64,000 nucleotides of DNA from VRUE01 sp963703895 (GCA_963703895.1 CAVPFX010000002.1:248001-312000); one strand, 5' to 3'; positions 18,701-26,173 are shown, counted from the first letter of the stretch. The notes: a model not told the origin generated them from the letters alone. Numbers and translations are program-made.

Positions 18701-18982
18701 GGGAGAATCGATGCCAACCTGGTCGGCAGGGTCGACTCGGTCAACGGCGGGATCCGCAACACCTTCGATTTCGTCCCCGATGTCCCGGTCACCTCGGCCA
18801 CCTTCTCCTTCTTCGGTGGCAAGAAGGGCCTCCTGGTCAACTCCCGCGACATCTGCAAGGGCACGCCGAAGGCGACCGCGATCTTCAAAGGCCAAAACGG
18901 GGATGAATCGACGCTGCGCCCGCCGCTCAAGAGCGCCTGCGCCAAGGCCAAGAAGCAAAAGCGCGACAAGAGGCGCCGCTAG
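15770..18982 (+). CDS. Secreted repeat protein, partner of the NHL/PD40 protein
   Basis: A 1070-residue exported protein with a signal peptide ending near 'SSATAAA' (residue 28). Residues 30-150 resemble a DUF11/CARDB-type Ig domain ('FEVNNVGDAASSGPITLKVNLPTGL'). The rest contains four divergent modules recognisable by a cysteine-containing motif: CPASSQVG (about 254), CPDASRIG (about 498), CPAASQIG (about 722) and CPAASIYG (about 936), each followed by 'G-x-hydrophobic-YL' and later 'G-x-ID/V...F...P'. Function is unknown; the family appears restricted to this actinobacterial lineage as far as I can tell. The C-terminus is lysine/arginine-rich. It overlaps the upstream gene by 4 bases, implying coupled translation. 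Confidence 0.75.
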   Translation: MTLRRLALLSTLALCSLCLLGASSATAAAPVWNLDIHHNETNFSPGSTAEYWFEVNNVGDAASSGPITLKVNLPTGLTVAAVRTNALSNVGFGLTWNCTGAPGSKTLTCTASESIPRHSISRDLILTVNVAPGAGGNLFTTATISGGGAAPRSALEPTTVDPEPASFGIVPASWVADFFKADGLSTVRPSGAHPDLASFAFDFNSISSPLPDTIDQKAPNESVRDLEVLLPPGFIGVPTAVGECTQAEFLGKICPASSQVGRFDASLYPYSNAISYLPFSRGVYNLSHPRGVISDLAFALLGNPVHIRVSLDPANHYAIRTTVSDINETLPPFNQKLTVWGVPADPSHDSERCAYFEGVTSKDCSTDQPQKPFLAVPSECGVQHTMRFRKADSWQHPGVFSPEVDYDLPGETTDCDKPRFDPEVEVVTTGKQANTPTGLDVHVKIAQNENPNALATPPVKRFTVKLPQGMSFSPSFADGLKSCSLSQMQLGNNEPVQCPDASRIGEVALHTPLLPKSAEGSMYLAAQGDNPFGSTFALLLVLHDTEERGVLIKIPGRIDVDPSSGQITTVFEDTPQFPFDDLTLKFRSGPRAPLVSPPSCGKQTIGVEVASYAQPQKPVDASNTYEVTEGPSGTPCPPESSRRPFHPSFTGGTLNPVAGAYSPFLFRLSRSDDEQELSQVTTHLPQGLVAKIAGVPLCPEQAIASISSELGTAGQELNNPACPAASQIGSVSAGLGAGPGPNYFDGKVYLAGPYKGAPLSLAVVAPALAGPYDLGNVVVRTALYVDPNTAKVRAVTDSFPTILHGVILRVRDVRLRIDRPQTTINPTSCERKSVDGLITGVGGDLLSTADDSLFNASSPFQVGSCSDLLFKPKLSLRLFGGTHRGSHPKFRATVQFPPGGANTAFASVALPHSEFLDQGHIGTVCTRPQFAAEACPAASIYGTVSAKTPLLDEELHGNIYLRSSSHQLPDLVAAFRGGRIDANLVGRVDSVNGGIRNTFDFVPDVPVTSATFSFFGGKKGLLVNSRDICKGTPKATAIFKGQNGDESTLRPPLKSACAKAKKQKRDKRRR

Positions 18983-18985
18983 GAG

Positions 18986-19747
18986 ATGGGGAGAAGCAGA
19001 GCACTAGCGCTCTTTCTGAGCGCCGCGGTGGCAACCGTGGCGCTCGCCTCGATCTCCTCGGCCGAGGTCTCCCAAAAGCAAGGCGTCAGGGTCACCGTCG
19101 ACGGCGGTCTCTCTCCGACCAAGCTCCCTCGCAAGGGCCAGGTCCCCGTAGCCGTCTCGGTCAAGGGCAACGTAGCCGCGACCAAAGAGGGCTCCCTGCC
19201 CCAGCTGAAGGCGCTCTCGATCGCGATCAACTCCAACGGCACCCTGAACGTCAAGGGGATACCGCATTGCCGGATCAACAAGATCAACCCCTCGACCACC
19301 CAACAGGCCCTGGCGATGTGCCGTAGCTCCCTGATCGGCGAAGGCTCTTTCTCGGCAAACGTGGTTCTACCGGAGCAATCGCCCTTCCCCTCCAAGGGCA
19401 AGCTCCTCGCCTTCAACGGCCAGATCGGCCGCAAGCCGGCGGTCTTCGCCCACGTCTACGGCACCGAGCCGCTCTCCACCTCCTACGTCTTCGCCTTCAA
19501 GGTGAGAAAGGCCAAGGGAACCTTCGGAACGATCCTCGAAGCCTCCTTTCCCAAGGCGACAGGAGACTGGGGCTACATCACCGGGATCAGCCTGAACCTC
19601 TTCAAGAGCCGCTTCATGGAAGCGGGCTGCCCGGCACCGGGCGGCTTCACCAAGGTCTCCTTCCCCCTGGTCAAGACCTCCTTCGACTTCGCCGGAGGGC
19701 TCGACATCCAAAGCACCCTGACCCGTAGCTGCCAAGCGAAGGGATGA
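18986..19747 (+). CDS. Secreted protein of unknown function (surface operon)
   Basis: A 253-residue exported protein beginning 4 bases after the previous stop. Signal peptide residues 1-25 end at 'ASISSA'. The mature protein is beta-rich, with 'VRVTVDGGLSPTKLPRKGQVPVAVSVKGNV' near the start and four cysteines (in 'HCRINKI', 'AMCRSSLIG', 'AGCPAPGG' and 'SCQAKG') that could form two disulfides. The 'CRSSLIGEGS' segment resembles the CPxxSxIG motif of the 1070-residue neighbour, suggesting a single copy of that module. No enzyme motif is seen. Tight spacing on both sides places it in the operon 12150-20444. Confidence 0.7.
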   Translation: MGRSRALALFLSAAVATVALASISSAEVSQKQGVRVTVDGGLSPTKLPRKGQVPVAVSVKGNVAATKEGSLPQLKALSIAINSNGTLNVKGIPHCRINKINPSTTQQALAMCRSSLIGEGSFSANVVLPEQSPFPSKGKLLAFNGQIGRKPAVFAHVYGTEPLSTSYVFAFKVRKAKGTFGTILEASFPKATGDWGYITGISLNLFKSRFMEAGCPAPGGFTKVSFPLVKTSFDFAGGLDIQSTLTRSCQAKG

Positions 19748-19751
19748 AGCG

Positions 19752-20444
19752 ATGAAGCCGAAGCTGAGCTACTCCAACGTGGTCGCCACCCTGGCTCTCC
19801 TCCTAGCGCTAGGAGGCACTACCGCCTTCGCCGCTTCAAAGCTCCCAGACAAGTCAGTAGGCGAGTTCCAGCTGCGCCCCGGAGCGGTCACAGCCGAAAA
19901 GATCCGCAAGAACGCCGTAACCGCCCCCAAGATCAAGGCCGAAGCGATCAAGCAGGGCAAGATCGCCAACGGGTCGATCGTCGCCGCCAAGCTGACCCAG
20001 GGCTCCGTCTCAAATGGCTCTCTGCAAGAGGGGGTGGTAACCAACTCGAAGCTCGGACCGGAGGCCGTCACCGGAGACAAGGCCCTCGAGTCGACCTTCT
20101 CCCAGGTCCCCTCCGCGGCCAAAGCCGACTTCGCCACTAACGCCGAATCGGCTTCTCCTCCCGCCTTTGCCGCGATCTCCTCCGAAGCCACTGTCGACTC
20201 TTCCTTTTCCAAGTCGATCGCCCAGGTCAAAGAGGGAATCCTGGGAGGCGTCTACTGCATCACCGCCGCAGGCTTCATCCCCAGGGGGGCCCAGGTCACC
20301 CCGCGCTTCACCGGCGAGGGCGACGTCACCGCCTACGTGCGGATCGGCGGCACCGCCGATTGCCCTGCTCCCCAGGTCGAGGTGCAGACCTTCGACGGGG
20401 GAGTGCGGACCAGGGAGCCGTTTTACCTGGCGCTTTGGCGGTAG
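19752..20444 (+). CDS. Secreted pentapeptide-like/coiled repeat protein (surface operon)
   Basis: A 230-residue exported protein, last gene of the surface operon. The leader 'YSNVVATLALLLALGGTTAFAAS' is typical of Thermoleophilia surface proteins. Residues 30-110 consist of five- to ten-residue repeats of the type 'AVTAEKIRKNAVTAPKIKAEAI', which probably make an elongated beta-solenoid or stalk; residues 130-230 form a compact domain with two cysteines ('VYCITAAG', 'ADCPAPQ'). Function is unknown. It ends 3 bases before the convergent TetR gene. Confidence 0.7.
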   Translation: MKPKLSYSNVVATLALLLALGGTTAFAASKLPDKSVGEFQLRPGAVTAEKIRKNAVTAPKIKAEAIKQGKIANGSIVAAKLTQGSVSNGSLQEGVVTNSKLGPEAVTGDKALESTFSQVPSAAKADFATNAESASPPAFAAISSEATVDSSFSKSIAQVKEGILGGVYCITAAGFIPRGAQVTPRFTGEGDVTAYVRIGGTADCPAPQVEVQTFDGGVRTREPFYLALWR

Positions 20445-20447
20445 GGC

Positions 20448-21197
20448 TCAGCGAACCGAAACCGCCAGCTCCTCGCTGGCGGCCTCGTGCCCCTCATACG
20501 GCAGCACCGCGAAGTACATCAGCGAGGGCAGCAAGGACTGGACGTCATCCGCTTCGCCGCGGTTGAGGCGGGCGTAGAGCAGGGCCTCGATGCCGCCGAC
20601 GATGCCGGCGGCGGCGATCGCCGAGGGGGGGTCGGCGCTCTCGGCGCGGACCTGGGTGTCGAGACAGGAGGCGAAGTGGTCGAGCAGCTCGTCGCGGCGC
20701 TCGAGCGCGGGGGGGCAGGCGGCGCGGGCGTCGACGATCAGCGTCATTGCCGCGTCGGGATCCTCGGCGACGAAGCGGAGCAGCTCCTCGAGGCTGAGGC
20801 GGAAGCGCTGGCGCCAGCCCTCGCCGTCTTCGGCTGCCGTCTCCAGGCGCGCGCGCAGGCGAGCGACGGCGCTGTCGAATGCGGCGAGGAAGCAGGCTTC
20901 CTTGTTTTCGAAGTGTTCGTAGAAGGTGGGTCGGGAGACGCCGGCGCGGTCGAGCACCTCCTGGACGCTGACCTCGCGGTAGCCGAGCTCCGCCGTGGCG
21001 CGCAGCATCCCGGCCAGCAGGCGCTCGCGCTGGACGGCGCTGACCAGATCCGAGGGCAGCGATCTGATCCCGGAGGGGAACTGTCCTTCGCCGCCGGAGA
21101 GCAGCTCGGCGGCGGCGCCTACCTCGGCCCGCGACCAGCTGTCGCCGAGCGCGGCAAGCAGCATCTCCTGACTCAATTCCACCCTGTCTGACGCCAT
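20448..21197 (-). CDS. TetR family transcriptional regulator (1 of 3)
   Basis: A 249-residue regulator. An unusual N-terminal extension of about 50 residues precedes the TetR helix-turn-helix 'AELGYREVSVQEVLDRAGVSRPTFYEHFENKEACFLAAFDSAV' region (about residues 68-110). The ligand-binding domain is alpha-helical with no recognisable specificity. The N-terminal extension contains a partial helix-turn-helix-like segment, so it could be a remnant of a tandem arrangement. It is divergent from a second TetR gene, and the shared region holds an inverted repeat. Confidence 0.85.
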   Translation of the reverse strand: MASDRVELSQEMLLAALGDSWSRAEVGAAAELLSGGEGQFPSGIRSLPSDLVSAVQRERLLAGMLRATAELGYREVSVQEVLDRAGVSRPTFYEHFENKEACFLAAFDSAVARLRARLETAAEDGEGWRQRFRLSLEELLRFVAEDPDAAMTLIVDARAACPPALERRDELLDHFASCLDTQVRAESADPPSAIAAAGIVGGIEALLYARLNRGEADDVQSLLPSLMYFAVLPYEGHEAASEELAVSVR

Positions 21198-21225
21198 TGA
21201 GAAACCTGACCGTTTCTGTTATAAA
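21197..21225 (+). promoter_or_regulatory. Promoter with internal inverted-repeat operator between divergent tetR genes
   Basis: TTGAGA (21197-21202) and TATAAA (21220-21225) are 17 bases apart, pointing to the TetR gene at 21304. GAAAC-N6-GTTTC (21201-21216) lies between them, a position where bound repressor would block polymerase. It also lies immediately upstream of the start codon of the divergent TetR gene. Confidence 0.5.
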
Positions 21226-21303
21226 CCCATCAAGTCTTCCAACGGTACCATTTGAGTCGCTACCGTGCAAGGCGATCCCAGGTTCCGGAGGTATCCTTGA
21301 GCG

Positions 21304-21966
21304 ATGCCGCCGCGCCCGAAGGGGAGGTCCGGAGCCAAGGGAGATGGTGTACCGGTCCGTCCCGCACTGTCACGCGAGTTCGTCGCCGTGCACAAGCGGC
21401 GCCGAATCATGGACGCGATCGCCGAGCTGACCGCCGAGCAAGGTTACGACGCGACCAAAATCGGCGACATCGTCAGCCGGGCCGGCGTCGCGCGCAAGAC
21501 GCTCTACGACAACTTCGAGGGCAAGGAGGAAGTCTTCCTCGCCGCCTTCGACACAGCTGTCGACGAGGTGCTGCAGCAGGTCGAGGCGGACTGCGCCGAG
21601 GTCGAGGGCAACTGGGAGGACCGCGTTCAGGCTGGGCTGGCGTCCTTCCTGCGCTACGTCGCCGAAAACCCCGCCCTGGCCCGGATGTGCATGATCGAGG
21701 CCCTCTCCGCCACGCAGGCGGCCACGGAGCGCTATGAGGCGGCAATGCAGCGTTTTGTCGAGCTGACGAAACGCACGGTTCCCCAAGGCGACCAGCTGCC
21801 GGAGACGATCGAAGAAAGCCTGGTCGGCGGCGTCGCCTGGATCGTCTACCAGCAGATCCGCCGCGGGGAAGCGGAGAAGGCCGAGGATCTCCTGCCCGAG
21901 CTCTCCGAATTCATGCTCGCGCCCTTCCACGGTGCGGCAGGGGCGGGGAAGCGAGCAAACGCCTAA
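21304..21966 (+). CDS. TetR family transcriptional regulator (2 of 3)
   Basis: A 220-residue regulator. A basic, glycine-rich N-terminus (1-28) leads to the helix-turn-helix 'ELTAEQGYDATKIGDIVSRAGVARKTLYDNF' (about 41-71), with the 'EGKEEVFLAAFDTAVDEV' helix that is closely similar in the two neighbouring TetR proteins. The C-terminal domain ends with 'LLPELSEFMLAPFHG', again matching the neighbours. The similarity suggests local duplication. Effector and targets are unknown. Confidence 0.85.
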   Translation: MPPRPKGRSGAKGDGVPVRPALSREFVAVHKRRRIMDAIAELTAEQGYDATKIGDIVSRAGVARKTLYDNFEGKEEVFLAAFDTAVDEVLQQVEADCAEVEGNWEDRVQAGLASFLRYVAENPALARMCMIEALSATQAATERYEAAMQRFVELTKRTVPQGDQLPETIEESLVGGVAWIVYQQIRRGEAEKAEDLLPELSEFMLAPFHGAAGAGKRANA

Positions 21967-21993
21967 GTCCGCGCGCTGGCAGACTCCAGCGCC

Positions 21994-22635
21994 GTGGAAC
22001 GCCTGCCCCGCGGCCGCCACGGCCTGCCCCGCGAGTTCGTCGCGCAGAATCAGCGCGAGCGGCTGCTTGCCGCGTTGGCCGATTGCCTGGAGGAAAAAGG
22101 CTATGACCGGACCACGGTTTCCTCGATCGGCAAACGCGCCGGTGTTTCAAAGAGCGACTTCTACAAACAGTTCGAGAGCAAGGACGCCTGCTTCGTCGCC
22201 GCCTATGACGACGCGGTCGAGCGGATCCGAGCGAAGGTCCTCGCCGCCTGCGCCGAGCGCGAGGACTGGGCCTCCGGCGTCCTCGCTGCGCTGGGCGAGC
22301 TGCTCGACCTGTTCGCCGCCGAGACGGCGCAGGCGCAGTTGGTGCTGGTCGAGGGGCTGCGCGCCGGGCGCGGCGTCTACGACCGCTACCAGGTAGCCCT
22401 GCAGAGCTTCGTGCCCTACCTGCGCGACGGGGCGCCGGCGCCGACGGGCAGCTCGCCGCCGCCGCAGGCAACCGACGAGGCCGTCGTCGGCGGCATCGCC
22501 TCGCTGCTCGCTCGCCGCGTTCTCGCCGGCGAGACCAAGAAGTTGCCTGCGTTACTGCCGGATATTGCGGAGTTTGCGCTGACGCCCTACCTCGGCACTG
22601 CCGAGGCGCGCCGCATAATCTCCGGCAATGAGTGA
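21994..22635 (+). CDS. TetR family transcriptional regulator (3 of 3)
   Basis: A 213-residue regulator with GTG start, 27 bases after the previous stop. 'RERLLAALADCLEEKGYDRTTVSSIGKRAGVSKSDFYKQFESKDACFVAAYDDAVERI' type helices (residues 22-80) give the DNA-binding domain. A proline/alanine loop (about 150-162) interrupts the ligand domain, and the end 'LPALLPDIAEFALTPYLG' parallels the other two. Its stop overlaps the start of dcd by 8 bases, so regulator and deaminase share a message; a link to nucleotide metabolism cannot be shown from sequence. Confidence 0.85.
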   Translation: MERLPRGRHGLPREFVAQNQRERLLAALADCLEEKGYDRTTVSSIGKRAGVSKSDFYKQFESKDACFVAAYDDAVERIRAKVLAACAEREDWASGVLAALGELLDLFAAETAQAQLVLVEGLRAGRGVYDRYQVALQSFVPYLRDGAPAPTGSSPPPQATDEAVVGGIASLLARRVLAGETKKLPALLPDIAEFALTPYLGTAEARRIISGNE

Positions 22636-23824
22636 GGCGGCAGCAGCGGCGAGCGCAGCGGGTGGGGGGTCGGCCACCGCGGTTGACGGCGTGCTGCCCT
22701 CGCAGGCGCTGAGCGAGGCGATCGCCGCCGACTGGGTCAGCTCCGGCGACTACCGGATCCGGCCCGAGGCGATCCAGCCGGCCAGCATCGACCTGCGGCT
22801 CGGCGACCACGCCTGGGCCCTGCGCTGCTCCTTCCTGCCCGACGTCGACTCGACCGTCGAGGAGAAGATCGAGGGCCTCGCCTTCCAGCGCGTCGACCTG
22901 CGCGACGGCGCCGTGCTGGAGCGCGACCGTCCCTATCTGGTGCCGCTGATCGAGGAGCTGGCGCTGCCCGAGGACGTGCGCGCCAAGGCCAACCCGAAGA
23001 GCTCGACCGGGCGGCTCGACGTCTTCACCCGCCTGCTCACCGACCGCCACCACCGCTTCGACGAGATCCGCGCCGGCTACCGCGGCAAGCTCTATCTCGA
23101 GATCGTGCCGCGCTCCTTCGCGATCCAGGTCAAGACCGGGCTCTCGCTCAACCAGCTGCGGCTCGCCCGCGGCAACGTGCGCCTCTCAGACGGCGAGATC
23201 CGCTCCCTGCAGGACGAGTTCCCGCTGCTCTACCTCGACTCGCACGCCCTGCGCGAGTCCGAGCTGGCGCTCGCCGACGGGCTCTTCCTCAGCGTCGACC
23301 TCTCCGGGCCGAGCGACCGCATCGTCGGTTACCGGGCGAAGAAGAACAGCCTGCCGATCGACCTCTCGCGGATCCGCGCCTACCGCTGGACCGACTACTG
23401 GGACCCGGTCTTCCCCGAGGCGGGCTCGAAGATCGTGCTCGAGCCGGAGATCTTCTACCTGCTGCTCTCCGCCGAGGGGGTCTGCATCCCGCCGCAGATC
23501 GCCGCCGAGATGATGGCTTACGACCCCACCGCCGGGGAGCTGCGCACCCACTACGCCGGCTTCTTCGATCCCGGCTTCGGCTATGACCCAGGCGGCGACC
23601 GCCATGGAAGCCGCGCCGCCTTGGAGGTGCGTGCCCGCGACGTCTCCTTCATGGTCGAGCACCGCCAGCCGGTCTGCAAGCTTGCCCTGGAGCGCACAAG
23701 CGCCCCCGCCGAGCGGCTCTACGGGCAGCAGCTTGGCTCGAACTATCAGGGGCAGGTAACGATGCTCAGCAAGCACTTCGAGGAGCAAGGGGCGGGCGCG
23801 GTTTCACCAGCCGGCGACGGCTAG
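22628..23824 (+). CDS. dcd: 2'-deoxycytidine 5'-triphosphate deaminase (tandem-domain DCD)
   Basis: A 398-residue enzyme of the long DCD family (two dUTPase-like folds in one chain). It should deaminate dCTP to dUTP, feeding thymidylate synthesis. Landmarks: 'GVLPSQALSEAIAADWV' at the start, 'IQPASIDLRLGDHAWALRCSFLP' (about 58-80), the nucleotide loop 'KANPKSSTGRLDVFTRLLTD' (about 121-140) and in the second half 'GFFDPGFGYD' with 'EVRARDVSFMVEHRQPVCKLALER'. The first 20 residues are low-complexity alanine/glycine. It overlaps the upstream TetR gene and is followed by a large nested hairpin. Confidence 0.9.
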   Translation: MSEAAAAASAAGGGSATAVDGVLPSQALSEAIAADWVSSGDYRIRPEAIQPASIDLRLGDHAWALRCSFLPDVDSTVEEKIEGLAFQRVDLRDGAVLERDRPYLVPLIEELALPEDVRAKANPKSSTGRLDVFTRLLTDRHHRFDEIRAGYRGKLYLEIVPRSFAIQVKTGLSLNQLRLARGNVRLSDGEIRSLQDEFPLLYLDSHALRESELALADGLFLSVDLSGPSDRIVGYRAKKNSLPIDLSRIRAYRWTDYWDPVFPEAGSKIVLEPEIFYLLLSAEGVCIPPQIAAEMMAYDPTAGELRTHYAGFFDPGFGYDPGGDRHGSRAALEVRARDVSFMVEHRQPVCKLALERTSAPAERLYGQQLGSNYQGQVTMLSKHFEEQGAGAVSPAGDG

Positions 23825-23867
23825 CAGCGCCCTCGCCCCTGCTCCCATCTTCGGCTCGAGTAGTTCA

Positions 23868-23945
23868 AGCCCCTGAAAGGCGAACGGCCGGTCGCGCTCT
23901 CGTGGACATGCCACAGGCTGCGTGCCGGCCGGTCTTCGAGGGGCT
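23868..23945. terminator. Nested hairpin after dcd
   Basis: AGCCCCT (23868-23874) pairs with AGGGGCT (23939-23945), CGGCCGG (23885-23891) with CCGGCCG (23925-23931), and a GTGG/CCAC tip closes the structure. No U-tract follows. Confidence 0.45.
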
Positions 23946-24108
23946 AAAGGCATTGCCAACAACCCGCTCGCAAATCAAGGATAGCGAGTTAGCGAATCGG
24001 CGACAACCATAGAAGGTCTTTCTTCTTAATAGGTATTAATAACTAATAGGGTCTTCTACTAAGGTAGCTAGAAACATAAGGAGATTTCTCTGTTACGCTG
24101 CATTCCCG
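23946..24108 (+). promoter_or_regulatory. AT-rich leader of the DUF3800 module with direct repeat
   Basis: This stretch is much richer in A/T than its surroundings, especially 24000-24090. TAATAGG occurs twice (24027-24033 and 24044-24050), 17 bases apart, within a run of TATTAATAAC. AAGGAG lies near 24080. The composition suggests a promoter acquired with the downstream genes. No ORF is present. Confidence 0.45.
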
Positions 24109-24954
24109 ATGGCCGCGAACGTCAGCACCCAGATCAAGCCGACGGACCCCGCAATGGTGCTCGGGGAGGCCTTGCCGAGGGATCATCCGACGGCCACCAT
24201 CTATCTGGACGAGTCGGGCGTGATCAAGACCGATCGGTTCTTCGGTATCGGCTGCTTGCGCGTGGCGGCAGAGTCGCGGCTGACCCGGGTCCTGCACCGT
24301 CACCGGCAGGTGCTGGAATATCGCGACGAGTTGCACTGGTCGCGGTTGGGCAAGGCGACCATCGGGGGTGTCGCTTTCGAGCTGGCGATCCGGGCGCTGG
24401 ACGCGTTCTTCGAGCTCGAAGACGTGTCGTTCTGCTGCACGCTGTTCGATCGCCAGGACAAGGATGTGACGCGAAGCTACGGAAATGCCTGGAAGGCCTA
24501 CGAGGGCCTCTCCTGTCAGGCGTTGAAGATGGCGATCGGCAGGGGCGAGGTCGTCTCCGTCTTGGCGGATCACCTGGATACCCCGGCGCAGGTTCGATTC
24601 GAGAACGATGTTCGCGAGGGCGTCAACACCGAGATGGGACGGCTGGCGATCACGGGGATAACGCGCGTGCACTCGCACGCCGCCGATGGGCTCCAGCTCG
24701 CCGACCTGCTGCTTGGCGCGGTGATGTTCGATTTCCGCCAGGGTGGTACGGGCGGCGCGCTGGACGAGAGCTCCCAGAAGGGGAAGCTGTCGGCCTATCT
24801 CCTCGATCGCTGCGGGATCCACAGCTTCCGGCCGGCCGGCAAGGAGGTGGCCGGCAAGATCAGGGTCGAGATGCGCCGGCGTACGAAGCGCACCCACCAC
24901 CGTGGGCAGCGCGGTGGCGACCCTTCGCGGGCCCGCGGTCATGCAGGCCACTGA
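24109..24954 (+). CDS. DUF3800 domain protein
   Basis: A 281-residue protein with DUF3800 hallmarks: 'TIYLDESGVIKTDRFFGIGCL' (acidic DES near residue 33), the central 'ELHWSRLG' and 'VLADHLDTP' segments and the C-terminal 'GLQLADLLLGAVMFD'. DUF3800 is predicted to have an RNase H-like fold with acidic active-site residues and is common on mobile and defence-associated DNA; activity is unproven. The last 40 residues are strongly basic. Its 3' end overlaps the next gene by 14 bases, so the two form a unit behind an AT-rich leader. Confidence 0.75.
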   Translation: MAANVSTQIKPTDPAMVLGEALPRDHPTATIYLDESGVIKTDRFFGIGCLRVAAESRLTRVLHRHRQVLEYRDELHWSRLGKATIGGVAFELAIRALDAFFELEDVSFCCTLFDRQDKDVTRSYGNAWKAYEGLSCQALKMAIGRGEVVSVLADHLDTPAQVRFENDVREGVNTEMGRLAITGITRVHSHAADGLQLADLLLGAVMFDFRQGGTGGALDESSQKGKLSAYLLDRCGIHSFRPAGKEVAGKIRVEMRRRTKRTHHRGQRGGDPSRARGHAGH

Positions 24955-25672
24955 TCCGGCGACATCTGCCGACGCCCTGCGGGTTCTACTGCTGGGGCGG
25001 GGATCCCGCCGGCGTTTCGTACCCGTAGCCCGTTCCTTCCTCCAGCAACCCCGACGGGGCGGAGGGGCGGGTCCGTTGGCCGCCTTCGTCGGCACACGCC
25101 GCAAGCGGGCCCTCGATCTCTACCTGTTGATCCACGCGATTGCGAGCACACCTCCTTTCGACGTCACGCTGCCCGCCGGCGCCTGGGCGCGGGCCCTGGG
25201 AATGCCGCCGTCAGCTGCCTCCGCGGTGCAGATTTCGACGAACCTCAGCTGGCTCGAGTCGCAGCGCTTGATCGATACCTCTCGCGTGGGAGGGGCGCGC
25301 CGCATCGTGCTGTTGTCGGACGACGGATCGGGGGGTGCGTATGTGCATCCCGGCTTGCCCAGAGATGGCAAGGCCGTCGGCTATCTCAAGCTGCCGTTTG
25401 CCTATTGGCTGGAAAGGTGGCACTCGAGCCTGTCGCTTCCCGCCACAGCCGTACTCTTGATTGCCCTCTCGCTCCCCGACCAATTCCTCTTGCCGCAGAG
25501 ACACGGGGGGCAGTGGTACGGCGTCTCCCGAGACACCATTCGCCGCGGGCTTACGACGCTCGAGGCGATGGGCCTGCTCAGCCACCGAGTCAAAAAGAAG
25601 AAAGCTCCGCTCGCACCCTCCGGCGTCACCAATGAGCGGATCTACAGGCTGACCGGGCCCATGGCCAAGTGA
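24941..25672 (+). CDS. Winged-helix protein of unknown function paired with DUF3800
   Basis: A 243-residue protein. ATG at 24941 is chosen because it is the first methionine after the DUF3800 domain ends and gives a 14-base overlap; the frame stays open further upstream. It contains two segments resembling replication-initiator or plasmid-type winged helices: 'RKRALDLYLLIHAIASTPPFDVTL' to 'NLSWLESQRLIDTSR' (about 53-115) and 'SLSLPATAVLLIALSLPDQF' to 'VSRDTIRRGLTTLEAMGLLSHRV' (about 165-220). It could be the DNA-binding partner or regulator of the DUF3800 protein. No family name is recognised with confidence. Confidence 0.6.
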   Translation: MQATDPATSADALRVLLLGRGSRRRFVPVARSFLQQPRRGGGAGPLAAFVGTRRKRALDLYLLIHAIASTPPFDVTLPAGAWARALGMPPSAASAVQISTNLSWLESQRLIDTSRVGGARRIVLLSDDGSGGAYVHPGLPRDGKAVGYLKLPFAYWLERWHSSLSLPATAVLLIALSLPDQFLLPQRHGGQWYGVSRDTIRRGLTTLEAMGLLSHRVKKKKAPLAPSGVTNERIYRLTGPMAK

Positions 25673-25701
25673 GCCGGACCCGGACTGCCGGGTGGTGGCT
25701 C
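25671..25701. terminator. Bidirectional nested hairpin between convergent genes
   Basis: GAGCC (25671-25675) pairs with GGCTC (25697-25701) and ACCCGG (25678-25683) with CCGGGT (25688-25693) around a 4-base loop, between the stops of the winged-helix gene and the MerR gene. Confidence 0.45.
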
Positions 25702-25705
25702 CGGT

Positions 25706-26173
25706 TCAGCCCTCCACGGGCGGGCGCTCGAGCTCGCGGAGGCGGGAGCGCACGCGCTTGCGCTTGCTGAGCAGCTCCGTTTCCAGCGAAGCGATCTCAT
25801 CTCGCCGACGCCTCACTAGATCGAGCTGGCGGCCGATGTGGCCGAGGGACTCGTCGAGGATTTGGCGTCGCCGGGCCGGGTCCTCGACGCCGGTCTCCCA
25901 CTCGCGGCGCAGGGCGGCGCGGGCGTCTTCGGCCTCGACCAAGGCCTTCAGCTCCTCGAGTGAGAGGCCGAGCAGGTCCTTCAGCCGCAGTAGGTCGGCG
26001 AGGCGCTCGACGTCCTCCTCGGCGTAGGTGCGGTGGGCGCCGCGCTCGCGGGCGCTGGAGTCGGGGAGGAGGCCGATCTCCTCGTAGTAGCGGATCGTCC
26101 GCGGCGTCGTCCCGGCCAGCTTGGCGACGTCGCCGATCCTCAGCTCGGCCTTGGCGATTCGCTGCTCTCTCAC
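25706..26173 (-). CDS. MerR family transcriptional regulator
   Basis: A 155-residue regulator. GTG at 26173 is preferred because it overlaps the exporter stop as GTGA and starts the protein directly before 'ELRIGDVAKLAGTTPRTIRYYEEIGLLP', the MerR DNA-binding head. 'RTYAEEDVERLADLLRLKDLLGLSLEELKAL' completes it, and a long coiled coil of the MerR dimer type runs to the end. It lies downstream of and coupled to a DHA2 exporter, which suggests that it regulates the exporter in response to a toxic compound. Confidence 0.85.
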   Translation of the reverse strand: MREQRIAKAELRIGDVAKLAGTTPRTIRYYEEIGLLPDSSARERGAHRTYAEEDVERLADLLRLKDLLGLSLEELKALVEAEDARAALRREWETGVEDPARRRQILDESLGHIGRQLDLVRRRRDEIASLETELLSKRKRVRSRLRELERPPVEG

